A DNA stretch of 64,000 bases from Winogradskyella bathintestinalis. Lineage in GTDB: Bacteria > Bacteroidota > Bacteroidia > Flavobacteriales > Flavobacteriaceae. The stretch lies in assembly GCF_030407435.1 (NCBI RefSeq), contig NZ_JASDDK010000002.1, positions 466,702-530,701 on the forward strand, read 5' to 3'. Each line of letters opens with the position of its first letter. Within the stretch, counting starts at the first letter, position 1. Shown here piece after piece: positions 1-8,687 of this stretch. Below the pieces are notes generated by a model. That model was not told the origin of the DNA. It saw only the letters and a list, made by a program, of their open reading frames with translations, and did no database searches. The position numbers and the translations under genes were made by a program.

Positions 1-109
1 CCTCATCATTTTCGAGATTGATAATAAAACGAGGAAATTCCGTGTGAATAATAAAAATTGCCTCTGGATAATCTGTATTATCGCCTAGTATGAATTTTGG
101 TAGTTCCAT
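1..109 (-). CDS. conserved hypothetical protein, N-terminal part only
   Basis: The reverse strand opens with ATG at 107-109 and reads without a stop to the window edge, giving about 36 residues starting MELPKFILGDNTDYPEAIF. No signal peptide or membrane segment is visible. From memory, similar short acidic proteins of unknown function occur in Flavobacteriaceae; that is recollection, not a search. The C-terminus lies outside the window. It follows the MATE gene on the same strand after a 237-base spacer, so co-transcription is unlikely but not excluded. Confidence 0.6.
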   Translation of the reverse strand, partial: MELPKFILGDNTDYPEAIFIIHTEFPRFIINLENDE

Positions 110-346
110 GTTTTGTTGTTAGTTTAAAGTATTAAAAGCACCTAGAAATATAAGTATTTAGACCTTTAGTTACTAGCCACAAAAATAATAAATGAATTTG
201 AGTTAATAGGTGTAAAACACTTAAAGTGTCTATAGTTATAGGTACTTATAATTTTCTATTCTTTAATTCTACGTGAGTACTTCAAGATCCTTTTAAATAT
301 TTATAGGTTCTATTGACCACATGAGCATGATGCACTCAAAGTACTT

Positions 347-1729
347 TTAATCTTTAGTATTCTTTAAAATTAGGCGCTTTGTTAAAATATTAAAACGAAT
401 AAACAATAATATTGCAGCCACACTTAATGCGAGAATTAGGCCAATCCAAATACCAAGACTTCCATAGGCATCCTCTTTCCCTAGATAATAACTAATAGGA
501 AAGCCAACAACCCAATATGAAATAAACGTAATTAAAGTTGGAATCTTAACATCTTGTAAACCCCGTAAAGCACCCAAAGCAATAACTTGAAGGCTATCAC
601 TAATTTGAAAAACCGCGGCAGCCAATAAAAGTGTAGACGCAATAGAAACTACTTCTGCCGCATCCATAGCATTTTCAGGATCATCTAAATCGACGTATAA
701 ATCGGGTAAAAACGTATGAAAAACCACAAAGAATAGAGCGAAAATTACCGCAAAAATAAAACCAACAAAAAAGATGGACTCTGCAATGCGTTTTAAAGCT
801 TTGAAATCTTTTAACCCTTTTTGGTTACCAACTCTAACCATCGCAGCCACGCTTAAGCCTGTAGCAACCATAAAAGTCATAGACGATAAATTCAGTGCAA
901 TTTGATTTGCTGCTTGGGCATTGGCACCGAGCGTTCCACTTAACCAAATGGCAGCTGTAAAAATTCCGACTTCAAAAAACATTTGCATTGCACTCGGCAG
1001 TCCCAAATTGCTTAACTTTATTAAAGGTTGTTTTCTTAATTGGAAAAATTTAATATTTGTAACGTACGCTTTAGATTTTTTACGCTTTGCGAGAAGCCAC
1101 CATAAATAAGCTACCATAACAAAACGAGACACAAGAGTTCCTACCGCTGCACCCACAATACCCATTTCAGGAAAACCAAATTTCCCAAAAATAAGTACGT
1201 AGTTAATGGCGACATTCAACACATTGGCTACAATTGTGGCAAACATTGGATACTTCGTTAAGGACAAACCATCGCTAAATTGCTTAAATGCCTGAAAAAC
1301 TATTAATGGCACTAAAGAAAAGGCGACTAAATCTAAATACGGAATGGCCAAATCTACTACTTCTTCTGGCTGATCCATAATGTACATTAGGGGCTTAGCA
1401 AACAGCAGAATTACAAATAATATTAGACCTAAAATTGTGCAGAGAAAAAGACCATGCTTAAATACTGATTTTCCTTTTTCGAAATTATTCTCCGTATCGG
1501 CTTCGGCCACTAAAGGAGTAATTGCAGTAGAAAATCCAATACCCAACGACATAGCAATGAATATAAAACTGTTACCCAAAGATACCGCTGCTAATTCCGC
1601 AGCCCCCAATTGGCCTACCATTACGTTATCTACAAAACTAACAAAAGTATGACCAAGCATGCCTAGCATTACTGGTGATGCAAGTTTGAGATTGTATTTA
1701 AATTCCTTAGTATAATTACTTAAAACCAT
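347..1729 (-). CDS. MATE family multidrug/Na+ efflux transporter
   Basis: A 460-residue inner-membrane protein with about twelve hydrophobic segments, the usual MATE length and topology. Two MatE repeats can be placed at about residues 17-180 and 245-405. The N-terminal repeat carries the family-typical stretch PVMLGMLGHTFVSFVDNVMVG. Family members expel cationic drugs or metabolites in exchange for Na+ or H+; the substrate cannot be told from sequence, and NorM- and DinF-like members are both possible. The start MVLSNYTKEFKYNLKLASP suits the family. The gene looks monocistronic. An 11-bp tandem repeat about 95-125 bases upstream of the start could be a regulator site. Confidence 0.93.
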   Translation of the reverse strand: MVLSNYTKEFKYNLKLASPVMLGMLGHTFVSFVDNVMVGQLGAAELAAVSLGNSFIFIAMSLGIGFSTAITPLVAEADTENNFEKGKSVFKHGLFLCTILGLILFVILLFAKPLMYIMDQPEEVVDLAIPYLDLVAFSLVPLIVFQAFKQFSDGLSLTKYPMFATIVANVLNVAINYVLIFGKFGFPEMGIVGAAVGTLVSRFVMVAYLWWLLAKRKKSKAYVTNIKFFQLRKQPLIKLSNLGLPSAMQMFFEVGIFTAAIWLSGTLGANAQAANQIALNLSSMTFMVATGLSVAAMVRVGNQKGLKDFKALKRIAESIFFVGFIFAVIFALFFVVFHTFLPDLYVDLDDPENAMDAAEVVSIASTLLLAAAVFQISDSLQVIALGALRGLQDVKIPTLITFISYWVVGFPISYYLGKEDAYGSLGIWIGLILALSVAAILLFIRFNILTKRLILKNTKD

Positions 1730-1822
1730 TGTGCAAAAGTAACAATTAGAGTTAGTATTTTACCTTTAAAATTTTGTAAAAAAGGCTAAATTTATTTATG
1801 ATTTTACCGTGGACTTTATAAG

Positions 1823-1855
1823 CTAGTTCTAAGTTAGTTTTAGGTTAGTTCTAAG
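1823..1855. repeat. three tandem 11-bp units upstream of the MATE gene
   Basis: Three consecutive 11-bp units, CTAGTTCTAAG, TTAGTTTTAGG and TTAGTTCTAAG, lie in the spacer upstream of the MATE start, and a partial fourth (TTAAT) follows. The 11-bp period is close to one helical turn, so the units would present the same DNA face. That resembles a direct-repeat operator, but no regulator is known and simple sequence decay is possible. Confidence 0.5.
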
Positions 1856-1909
1856 TTAATAACCTCGAAATTTAAGCTCAAAATTCAATATTAAAAAATA
1901 GAAATGCAC

Positions 1910-1948
1910 AAATAATAACTTATCGACTTGTTAGCCAAGTTATTATTT
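1910..1948 (-). terminator. hairpin terminator of the 160-aa hypothetical gene
   Basis: A perfect 12-bp stem (AAATAATAACTT with its complement AAGTTATTATTT) encloses a 15-base loop and begins 17 bases after the stop of the gene on the minus strand. It is AT-rich, and a T-rich run follows in the minus direction only after several bases, so termination strength is uncertain. Confidence 0.45.
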
Positions 1949-1965
1949 ATGCATTTTAACTACGT

Positions 1966-2448
1966 TTACTCATCGTTATTGTTCAGTACATTTATAGTGA
2001 TTTTCTTCCATTTTTCTATAGATTGAAGTTCACCACTCAATTGATAACTTTCATTAACATTATAGAACTCTAAAACATCTTCTTGTTTCATTACACCTTT
2101 ATAACTAAGCTGCAAATGTAGTTGTTGTATTATTTTTTCATCTTTAATTGATCGGTTAGTATTAATCACTTTGCTATCAATTACCTGAGACAACTCAATT
2201 ACCTGTTCTTTATAATCATCATTATTTTTTTTTATAAAAAACAACCTTTTATTATGCTTATCTATACCTATTGCATACCGTCCGCAAACTTCAATTTCTG
2301 TTAATTTACTTTGGTGTTTTGTAGCAATATTCTTTAATACTTTTAGTATTTCTTTTTCTTTTCGTTTTGTATTTATACTTATAAGTGCAAATGGTATTGC
2401 ACAAAGAATAACACAAACAGAGCCAACTATGGCTGTTCCTAAATCCAT
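1966..2448 (-). CDS. conserved hypothetical membrane-anchored protein
   Basis: 160 residues. One hydrophobic helix at about residues 5-25 is followed by a basic stop-transfer stretch (NTKRKEKE), so the remaining 130 residues should be a cytosolic domain with mixed alpha/beta character. The motif CGRYAIGIDKHNKRLFF at about residues 55-71 looks like the start of a small beta-sheet domain. I recall proteins of this layout in other flavobacteria but know no function. It is a single gene with its own hairpin downstream. It is clearly coding: a long frame, typical composition and a coherent anchor. Confidence 0.7.
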   Translation of the reverse strand: MDLGTAIVGSVCVILCAIPFALISINTKRKEKEILKVLKNIATKHQSKLTEIEVCGRYAIGIDKHNKRLFFIKKNNDDYKEQVIELSQVIDSKVINTNRSIKDEKIIQQLHLQLSYKGVMKQEDVLEFYNVNESYQLSGELQSIEKWKKITINVLNNNDE

Positions 2449-2485
2449 TTTTATTTTATTTAAAATTTTGATATAATAATTCTAA

Positions 2486-2509
2486 TACGTCGTGATTATC
2501 CACGGCGTA
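2486..2509. terminator. GC-rich inverted repeat, possible terminator
   Basis: TACGTCGTG and CACGGCGTA pair over nine base pairs (one G-U) around a six-base loop. The stem is far more GC-rich than its surroundings. It lies about 45 bases after the stop of the 124-aa hypothetical gene and just upstream of the next minus-strand start. It may be a terminator or an operator; no clean T-run follows in either direction. Confidence 0.35.
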
Positions 2510-2554
2510 CGAATACGTTTAGTTTTACATTAACTGAAGATTAAAACGTAAAAA

Positions 2555-2929
2555 TTACCAAAAATTATGAAAAGGAAAAATGAGATCTGACTTTCGAAAT
2601 CGGACTCTAATAGTTTGTAAATGATTATTATACTGCCTGAATTGTGAAAGATATTGCAATTCTTGAGAGACCGTATGCTTAATAAAATCATCAAAAGACA
2701 ATTTGAATTCAGGTGAAATATTTAATTCGCCTGATGGTAATATATTTTCTGATTGTATAGTATGAAGAAAATGTATTTTAGTATTCTTAACTAAATAATC
2801 TTGCTGTTCAGAAGTATTTTGAACAGTATTAAAATTAGAGTTCTTAAGATTTATTGCAGAAACAGATACCCCAAAACAATAAATTGTAATGAGTAGAACT
2901 ATTTTTAATATGTGATTAAAATTGTTCAC
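2555..2929 (-). CDS. hypothetical exported protein
   Basis: 124 residues with a hydrophobic signal segment at about residues 8-25 (ILKIVLLITIYCFGVSVSA), after which cleavage at VSA is plausible. The mature part is short, rich in Asn, Gln and His, and shows no family I recognise. It starts only 19 bases after the antiporter gene on the same strand, so the two are probably co-transcribed. Function is unknown. The frame is credible because of the signal peptide and tight spacing, but its short length leaves some doubt. Confidence 0.55.
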   Translation of the reverse strand: MNNFNHILKIVLLITIYCFGVSVSAINLKNSNFNTVQNTSEQQDYLVKNTKIHFLHTIQSENILPSGELNISPEFKLSFDDFIKHTVSQELQYLSQFRQYNNHLQTIRVRFRKSDLIFPFHNFW

Positions 2930-2948
2930 TTTTTAATATCTGTATGCT

Positions 2949-4406
2949 TTATGCAAGTACATTTTGTACTTCATTTAAACTGTTTTCATTATCTAACAAA
3001 ACGACTAGCGTATCATTGGCTTTTATTACCGTAGCTCCTACCGGACGAACATATTTATTATTACGCTTAATCATAACAATAAATGCAGAACTTGGAAAAT
3101 GCAAATCTACAATTCGTTTATCAATTGCAAAACTATCTGGCGAAATAGTTATTTCCTCCATTTCAGATTTTGGTAAATTGAGTATATATCTATCATTTTG
3201 AGCGATAGGTTTCACTTTTTCTGGCAGCGCCACATGAAGCCATTTTGCTAAAATTGATAACGTTGTTCCTTGTATAAGAACAGACGTGACGGAAATAAAA
3301 AAGACAATATTAAAAATCACATTTGCTTTATCTATACCTGCTAAGAGCGGATAGGTAGCAAAAACAATAGGTACTGCCCCACGTAACCCTACCCAAGAGA
3401 TATAAAAACGTCTTCTAAGTTTCATTTTAAAAAACATTAAACTTAGAAATACACTAATAGGACGCGCCACAATAATCAGAAACATTGATATAAGTAAACC
3501 AATACCCATATATGGAATGATTTGAGAGGGAAAAACCAATAAACCTAAAGTAAGGAATAGCACAATTTGCATTAGCCATGCTATACCATCAAACATTTTT
3601 AAGATTGTCCCTTTATGTATTAAATCTTGATTCCCCAAATAAACGGCACAGATATATATCGCCAAAAAACCGTTACCTCCAACAAAATCTGTTGCTGAAA
3701 AGGTGATGAACATTAGTGCTATTACTAAAACAGGATACAATCCTTCAAAACCTAATTCTATTTTATTGATTATAAGTTTACTTAATTTTCCAAAAGCGAA
3801 TCCCGCAACGGCTCCGAAAATCATTTGCTGAAAAAATAATGGAATTATAGACCATAAATTTTGATCTTGATGTATAACTAAAGTTAAAAATGCTAACGTT
3901 AATACATAAGCCATAGGGTCATTACTACCACTTTCTAATTCTAAAGTAGGTCTAAGATTACTTTTTAAAGCGAGATTTTTTGAACGTAAAATAGAAAATA
4001 CTGCCGCAGCATCAGTAGAAGACACAATTGAACCTAACAGCATACTCTCATAAACCGTTAGACCTGTAACACACCATACAAATGTCCCTAGCGTAACAGC
4101 TGTTAATAACACTCCTAAAGTAGATAACATTAATCCTTCTTTGAGAATGGGTTTAACGGCTTTAAAATTAGTATCTAAACCCCCTGAAAACAAAATAAAA
4201 TTTAGTGACACAATACCTATAAATTGCGCCAGTTTAGGATCATTAAAGCGAATACCTGCAATTCCATCTGAGCCAGCCAACATACCTATTGCCAAGAAGA
4301 GAATAAGCGTCGGAACACCAAACTTGTAAGATGTTTTACCAACTATAATACTTATAAAAAGCAACAGTGAACCTACTAAAAGGATATTTTCGGTAGTTAA
4401 ATTCAT
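2949..4406 (-). CDS. K+(Na+)/H+ antiporter, CPA1 family with TrkA-C domain
   Basis: 485 residues. Residues 5-390 are a Na_H_Exchanger domain with about twelve membrane helices; the region VSSTDAAAVFSILRSKNL and the following ELESGSNDPMAYVL are the ion-translocation helices of NhaP2/CvrA-type antiporters (the ND pair marks the transport site). Residues about 405-480 form a soluble TrkA_C (RCK_C) ligand-binding domain that gates K+ transport in such proteins. The protein should use the proton gradient to expel K+ or Na+ and set cytosolic pH and volume. A small exported hypothetical gene follows 19 bases downstream. Confidence 0.9.
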   Translation of the reverse strand: MNLTTENILLVGSLLLFISIIVGKTSYKFGVPTLILFLAIGMLAGSDGIAGIRFNDPKLAQFIGIVSLNFILFSGGLDTNFKAVKPILKEGLMLSTLGVLLTAVTLGTFVWCVTGLTVYESMLLGSIVSSTDAAAVFSILRSKNLALKSNLRPTLELESGSNDPMAYVLTLAFLTLVIHQDQNLWSIIPLFFQQMIFGAVAGFAFGKLSKLIINKIELGFEGLYPVLVIALMFITFSATDFVGGNGFLAIYICAVYLGNQDLIHKGTILKMFDGIAWLMQIVLFLTLGLLVFPSQIIPYMGIGLLISMFLIIVARPISVFLSLMFFKMKLRRRFYISWVGLRGAVPIVFATYPLLAGIDKANVIFNIVFFISVTSVLIQGTTLSILAKWLHVALPEKVKPIAQNDRYILNLPKSEMEEITISPDSFAIDKRIVDLHFPSSAFIVMIKRNNKYVRPVGATVIKANDTLVVLLDNENSLNEVQNVLA

Positions 4407-4563
4407 TTATTAATCTCAACGTTTAGCATTGCCAAATTTAAAGCTTTTATAAAGAGCGTACCAATACGTTTTCTTAAAAGAAATTTAATTTTTTTCAGGT
4501 TCACTTAAGGCTAAAACAATATTATTTTAACAACTTCTAAGTTTATTAAAATTATTAAATAAA

Positions 4564-5082
4564 TTAACGAATTCGTTTAGCATGAGTTATAAAAGATAAC
4601 CCTTGCTGACCAGCAGTAGAAGTCATTACACCTTCAAAAAGTGGCTCTGGACAGTTCTTAGGAATTTTCCAATCAAAGATAAAATTAGATCCTGTACCTC
4701 CTGTAACATCGGCTTCATCGATGACAATTTCTATGGTCTCTAAAGGTGCTAAATACACCGTTTTTTTGACATAGCGCTGTAAAAGTGCTCCGTGGGTATC
4801 ATAATAATCAACATTGGTCAAATAAATGGTATCCTTCATACTTGTATTTCTAAGACTTACCATTGCTGTGAGATTATACGTTTTATGTTGTGAGAAACTA
4901 TAAATCTGGGAATAAATCGATAAATACGAATGGCCTGACTCTAAAGAATCGTTGTTAGACAACTTGATTGCTCTCTTTTTCCAATTTACCTTTATCGGGT
5001 CTTCGTTCTTTTCTAAGTTTATCTTGTTATCACAAGCATAAAAACTACAAATTATAATGATAAAGAAAGTTATGTGTTTCAT
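4564..5082 (-). CDS. DUF3124 family lipoprotein
   Basis: 172 residues. The N-terminus MKHITFFIIIICSFYACDN carries a lipobox-like end (SFYAC, Cys 16), so the protein is likely a periplasm-facing lipoprotein. The rest matches what I remember of DUF3124: YNLTAMVSLRNTS, then VDYYDTHGALLQRYV, and a closing segment with TGGTGSNFIFDW and EGVMTSTAGQQGLSF. The fold is probably an immunoglobulin-like beta-sandwich; no reaction is known. It is transcribed divergently from the histidine-heptad lipoprotein, 132 bases away. Confidence 0.8.
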   Translation of the reverse strand: MKHITFFIIIICSFYACDNKINLEKNEDPIKVNWKKRAIKLSNNDSLESGHSYLSIYSQIYSFSQHKTYNLTAMVSLRNTSMKDTIYLTNVDYYDTHGALLQRYVKKTVYLAPLETIEIVIDEADVTGGTGSNFIFDWKIPKNCPEPLFEGVMTSTAGQQGLSFITHAKRIR

Positions 5083-5114
5083 TGAATATAAATTAAGTCC
5101 ATAAACAAAAATAA

Positions 5115-5122
5115 TAGTTTTG
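5115..5122 (+). promoter_or_regulatory. candidate -7 box TAGTTTTG
   Basis: TAGTTTTG fits the Bacteroidota -7 consensus TAnnTTTG and lies about 93 bases before the histidine-heptad gene. No well-spaced -33 TTG element was found, so this is a weak call. Confidence 0.25.
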
Positions 5123-5214
5123 TATTTAGATAAGGTAATTATTTACAGTGATTGAGTTAAGCTACTCTCAAAGATTAAATTATTTTGCTAAAGATCAATT
5201 AATACAAACAAATT

Positions 5215-5718
5215 ATGAAAAAAATTAGTATTTTATTATTTACGGCAGCTTTAATTTTTATAAGCTGTGATGACAACAAGAAAAACATGACTAATCAGTT
5301 CGATATTTTAATGAAAGAAAGTGATAGTATTGAAGTTGCACATACCAAATTTGCGGATACTCATAAGCAAATGGTTAATGAACACAACGCATTTTCAGAA
5401 GAACTGAATGGCATGGAATTACAAGATTCAACGATTTTAGATGATGTTGCCAAGCATGGAGTAATGCTAGAAAGACATGACGCAATCTTAATGAGTCATA
5501 ATGAGATTATGAAATCACACAGCAATTTAAGAGCAAAATTCGATAATTTATCTGATGTTGAAAAAACGGCAAAAATTGAAGAAATGGAGAAAGGACACGA
5601 CAAAATGATGCGTGAGCATGCAACCATGAAAGATGAGCATGACGCAATGAAAACAGATTATAATACAATTAGAGAAAAAATTTCTGATACCGAGGAGAAT
5701 AAAAATGACATGAAATAG
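5215..5718 (+). CDS. lipoprotein with histidine-phased heptad coiled coil
   Basis: 167 residues. The signal sequence ends in LIFISC (lipobox, Cys 18). The mature part is predicted almost wholly alpha-helical. All ten histidines fall in three exact seven-residue series: 43, 50, 57; 81, 88, 95, 102; and 128, 135, 142. In each heptad the residue three places after the histidine is F, M, I or L, so His occupies one core position and a hydrophobic residue the other. This suggests a coiled coil with a histidine seam that could bind metal ions or respond to pH; that is inference. No named family was recognised. It is divergent from the DUF3124 lipoprotein and ends at a strong terminator. Confidence 0.85.
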   Translation: MKKISILLFTAALIFISCDDNKKNMTNQFDILMKESDSIEVAHTKFADTHKQMVNEHNAFSEELNGMELQDSTILDDVAKHGVMLERHDAILMSHNEIMKSHSNLRAKFDNLSDVEKTAKIEEMEKGHDKMMREHATMKDEHDAMKTDYNTIREKISDTEENKNDMK

Positions 5719-5743
5719 AAAAATTTATTTTTATCGTAAAAGG

Positions 5744-5775
5744 AAAATTCCGTGATGCTTTATCACGGAATTTTT
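5744..5775 (+). terminator. strong terminator, possibly bidirectional
   Basis: A perfect 13-bp stem (AAAATTCCGTGAT with ATCACGGAATTTT) around a five-base loop ends in a T-run, 25 bases after the heptad lipoprotein stop. It also faces the end of the nitronate monooxygenase gene on the other strand, so it may serve both convergent genes. Confidence 0.85.
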
Positions 5776-5833
5776 AATTTTATAGTAACCATCACTAACC
5801 AGGTATCTACTAAAAGCTATATTTAAAGTATTA

Positions 5834-6775
5834 TTAAATGGTACTCACCCATTTTTTCATGTTTTCAAATTCAGCAATTATATCCTCCACTATCTCAGCA
5901 ACTGGTTTTACATCGTGGATTAACCCAGAAATTTGACCTATTTCAAGCTCTCCATTTTCCAAATCGCCTTCAAACATACCACGTTTGGCTCTAGCTCGTC
6001 CTAGTAACTTAATGAGTTGCTCTGGTGTTGGACTCGTTTTATAAAGCTCCTGGATCTCAATAAAGAATTTATTTTTTATTAATCTTACAGGAGCCAATTC
6101 TTTCAAGGTTAATTGGGTATCTCCTTCTTTCGCATCCACCACTACTTGTTTAAAAGCTTGGTGCGCAGAGGATTCTTCACTTGCAACAAAACGACTTCCC
6201 ACTTGAACTCCATCGGCACCTAAAACCATACAAGCTAACATCGCTTTTCCGGTGGCAATACCACCTGCAGCAATTAGAGGAATTTGAAGTTGCTCCTTTA
6301 CCATTGGTATTAACGTTAATGTTGTAGTTTCATCTCTTCCGTTGTGTCCTCCAGCTTCAAAACCTTCAGCTACCACAGCATCGACCCCGGCCTCTTGTGC
6401 TTTAAGTGCAAATTTCACACTACTAACTACATGTACAACGGTTATGCCTTTATCTTGTAACCACTTTGTCCAAGTTTTCGGATTTCCTGCAGATGTAAAA
6501 ACAATTTTCACCTCTTCTTCTACAATAATATCCATAATTTCCTGAATATTGGGATATAACATCGGGACATTAACACCAAATGGCTTATCAGTTGCCGCTT
6601 TACATTTTTGAATATGTTCACGCAAAACATCTGGATACATAGAACCTGCACCGATTAAACCTAATATACCCGAATTACTTGATGCAGCCGCCAATCGCCA
6701 ACCACTATTCCATATCATTCCTGCTTGAATTATTGGATATTTAATATTAAAAAGTTCTGTAACTCTGTTGTTCAT
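5834..6775 (-). CDS. nitronate monooxygenase (2-nitropropane dioxygenase family)
   Basis: 313 residues forming an FMN-binding TIM barrel. Visible marks are PIIQAGMIW at the N-terminus, EGFEAGGHNGRDETTT with the family catalytic histidine (His 144), IPLIAAGGIATG and GADGVQVGSRF for phosphate binding of FMN. The family oxidises alkyl nitronates such as propionate-3-nitronate to carbonyl compounds, detoxifying them. The FabK-type enoyl-ACP reductases share this fold, so FabK is the main alternative. Length is normal. It looks monocistronic, convergent with the heptad lipoprotein. Confidence 0.85.
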   Translation of the reverse strand: MNNRVTELFNIKYPIIQAGMIWNSGWRLAAASSNSGILGLIGAGSMYPDVLREHIQKCKAATDKPFGVNVPMLYPNIQEIMDIIVEEEVKIVFTSAGNPKTWTKWLQDKGITVVHVVSSVKFALKAQEAGVDAVVAEGFEAGGHNGRDETTTLTLIPMVKEQLQIPLIAAGGIATGKAMLACMVLGADGVQVGSRFVASEESSAHQAFKQVVVDAKEGDTQLTLKELAPVRLIKNKFFIEIQELYKTSPTPEQLIKLLGRARAKRGMFEGDLENGELEIGQISGLIHDVKPVAEIVEDIIAEFENMKKWVSTI

Positions 6776-6958
6776 TATATTTAATTATCAGTTATATAAA
6801 TGCTAAAATTCGGCAATTCAGATGAGTTTCTCGAACGAAATGGGTGAAATTTTTGATTGGAAAACACACTGAGGATATGCAACAAATTTCAATAGTGGCT
6901 TATATGATTAAAATCTATAAAATTTTTAAGGTTTAACACTGCTTAATTTTTAGATCTT

Positions 6959-8581
6959 CTAATTAGAACTCCGGATAAATTTGAAAGTTCTTGAGTATTT
7001 ATTAGCCGAAATCTTCAGTAAATATAAACCTGGGGCTAAATCTAAGACATTTATAATATTAGACTGTTCCGTTATAGTTTGATTCAAAATTAGTTGACCC
7101 AATTGATTATATATAACTATTTCAGCCCGATGGACCGATGAAGGTATCGAAAGATTCAATTCATGACGTACTGGATTGGGCTGGATATTAAAATCTTCAA
7201 TCAAAACTTCAGGTATAGATAGCGCCATTGTTCTGGCTAAATCTAAATCTGGAATACCGTAACCTAGAAAATAATCTGGGGTTGTAAATTGTGAAGCCGA
7301 TTGCCGAACAAAGTCCATAATGTCAGTTGGTGACGCCTCTGGTATTGCTTGCCATAACGAAGCAATGCCTCCGCACATTACAGGAGCACTAAAAGAGGTG
7401 CCATTATTCTGAACAATATTATTTAATTGATTTACAACAGACGTAGCTCCCCCTTTAGCCGCCACATCGGGTTTTACATACCCAACTTGAGCATCGCTCC
7501 CTTGCGAACTGAATGCTACATAGTTCTCATCTGCATCAACTGCAGCTATAGATAATACATTTGGAGAATCTGCTGGCGCACCAACCGTTTGCCAACTACT
7601 GGAACCAGAATTTCCGGCACTGACAACTACTAAAATACCTTTTTCAGCAGCAATGGAAGCTCCTTTAGTAATAAATGCCACTTGTCCGTTCATATCTGCC
7701 GGTGTATAATTATAGTTAGGATTATCGAAAACGGTGTAACCTAAAGACGTATTTATAATATCTACACCTAAGCTATCTGCACGCTCAGCAGCTTCTACCC
7801 AATAACTTTCCTCAACAGGATTTTCAGCTGATGAATCTTCCGTTCTAAACAAATAATAGGCGGCATCTGGTGCTGTACCCACAAACTGATTTTCTACAAA
7901 ACCTGCCATAGTACTTAATACTTTAGTACCATGACTACTCCCAGTAAAGGCATATACATCTGTAGTTCTATCTACAAAATCGTAACCATTTAAAAGATTG
8001 TTGTTATTTCTTAAACGCTGAAATGCCCCCATAGTGTCTACATTCGGAAAACCAGAATCCATTACCGCAATCGTGATACCTTCACCTGTATAATCTGCGT
8101 CATGCAAATTATCAGCATTGATCATTTCGACTTGATTTAGGGTCTCGCCATAGGTAAAGGTTATAGTTTCTTCCTCTATATGGTTTTTATTGATATTGGC
8201 AATACCTCGGGATAATATGTTTAAATTATTATTAGCAAAATCAATATACTCTACGTAATCTAAATTAATTAAAGCACTAATATCCGCTTCTAAACCTCTC
8301 ACATGAATTGCGTTGAACCATTTGGATTTTGCCATAACAACAATTCCAGATTGATTTTTTAAATCTGAAATATAAGATTCATTAACGGGCACATCACGTT
8401 CATCGATAGCCACATTATGATTCTGCTTTCTGTCTATTGCTTTTTGGCTAAGAATACTAATTGGGTTTGCAATTGAAGCTGTAACATTTGGCTTATCCGT
8501 TAAATAAACCCATGCATCTTCTTGTGCAAATGCTATGTTTATTACTAAAAAGAATAATAGTGATGCAATAGGTTTTTTCAT
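6959..8581 (-). CDS. secreted S8 subtilisin-like protease with T9SS sorting domain
   Basis: The start MKKPIASLLFFLVINIAFAQ is chosen because it gives a clean signal peptide; an upstream in-frame ATG adds 18 residues without signal character. The product is 540 residues. The catalytic triad is visible as Asp 175 (IAVMDSGFPN), His 217 (SSHGTKV) and Ser 396 (NGTSFSAPV), with the oxyanion Asn in SAGNSG. The last 75 or so residues (starting PNPVRHELNLSIP and ending with YSRTFKFIRS) are a type A T9SS C-terminal domain, so the enzyme should be exported through the type IX system and released or anchored at the surface. mnmA lies 106 bases upstream on the same strand. Confidence 0.92.
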   Translation of the reverse strand: MKKPIASLLFFLVINIAFAQEDAWVYLTDKPNVTASIANPISILSQKAIDRKQNHNVAIDERDVPVNESYISDLKNQSGIVVMAKSKWFNAIHVRGLEADISALINLDYVEYIDFANNNLNILSRGIANINKNHIEEETITFTYGETLNQVEMINADNLHDADYTGEGITIAVMDSGFPNVDTMGAFQRLRNNNNLLNGYDFVDRTTDVYAFTGSSHGTKVLSTMAGFVENQFVGTAPDAAYYLFRTEDSSAENPVEESYWVEAAERADSLGVDIINTSLGYTVFDNPNYNYTPADMNGQVAFITKGASIAAEKGILVVVSAGNSGSSSWQTVGAPADSPNVLSIAAVDADENYVAFSSQGSDAQVGYVKPDVAAKGGATSVVNQLNNIVQNNGTSFSAPVMCGGIASLWQAIPEASPTDIMDFVRQSASQFTTPDYFLGYGIPDLDLARTMALSIPEVLIEDFNIQPNPVRHELNLSIPSSVHRAEIVIYNQLGQLILNQTITEQSNIINVLDLAPGLYLLKISANKYSRTFKFIRSSN

Positions 8582-8687
8582 GGTGATTTCTTTTAACTTG
8601 AAATTTAAAATATATACGCAAACCAAAGCTTCCAAGTTTCAAAAACCTTAAAAGTTTCAAAATTAATGGAATAGCTCATAACGCAAG

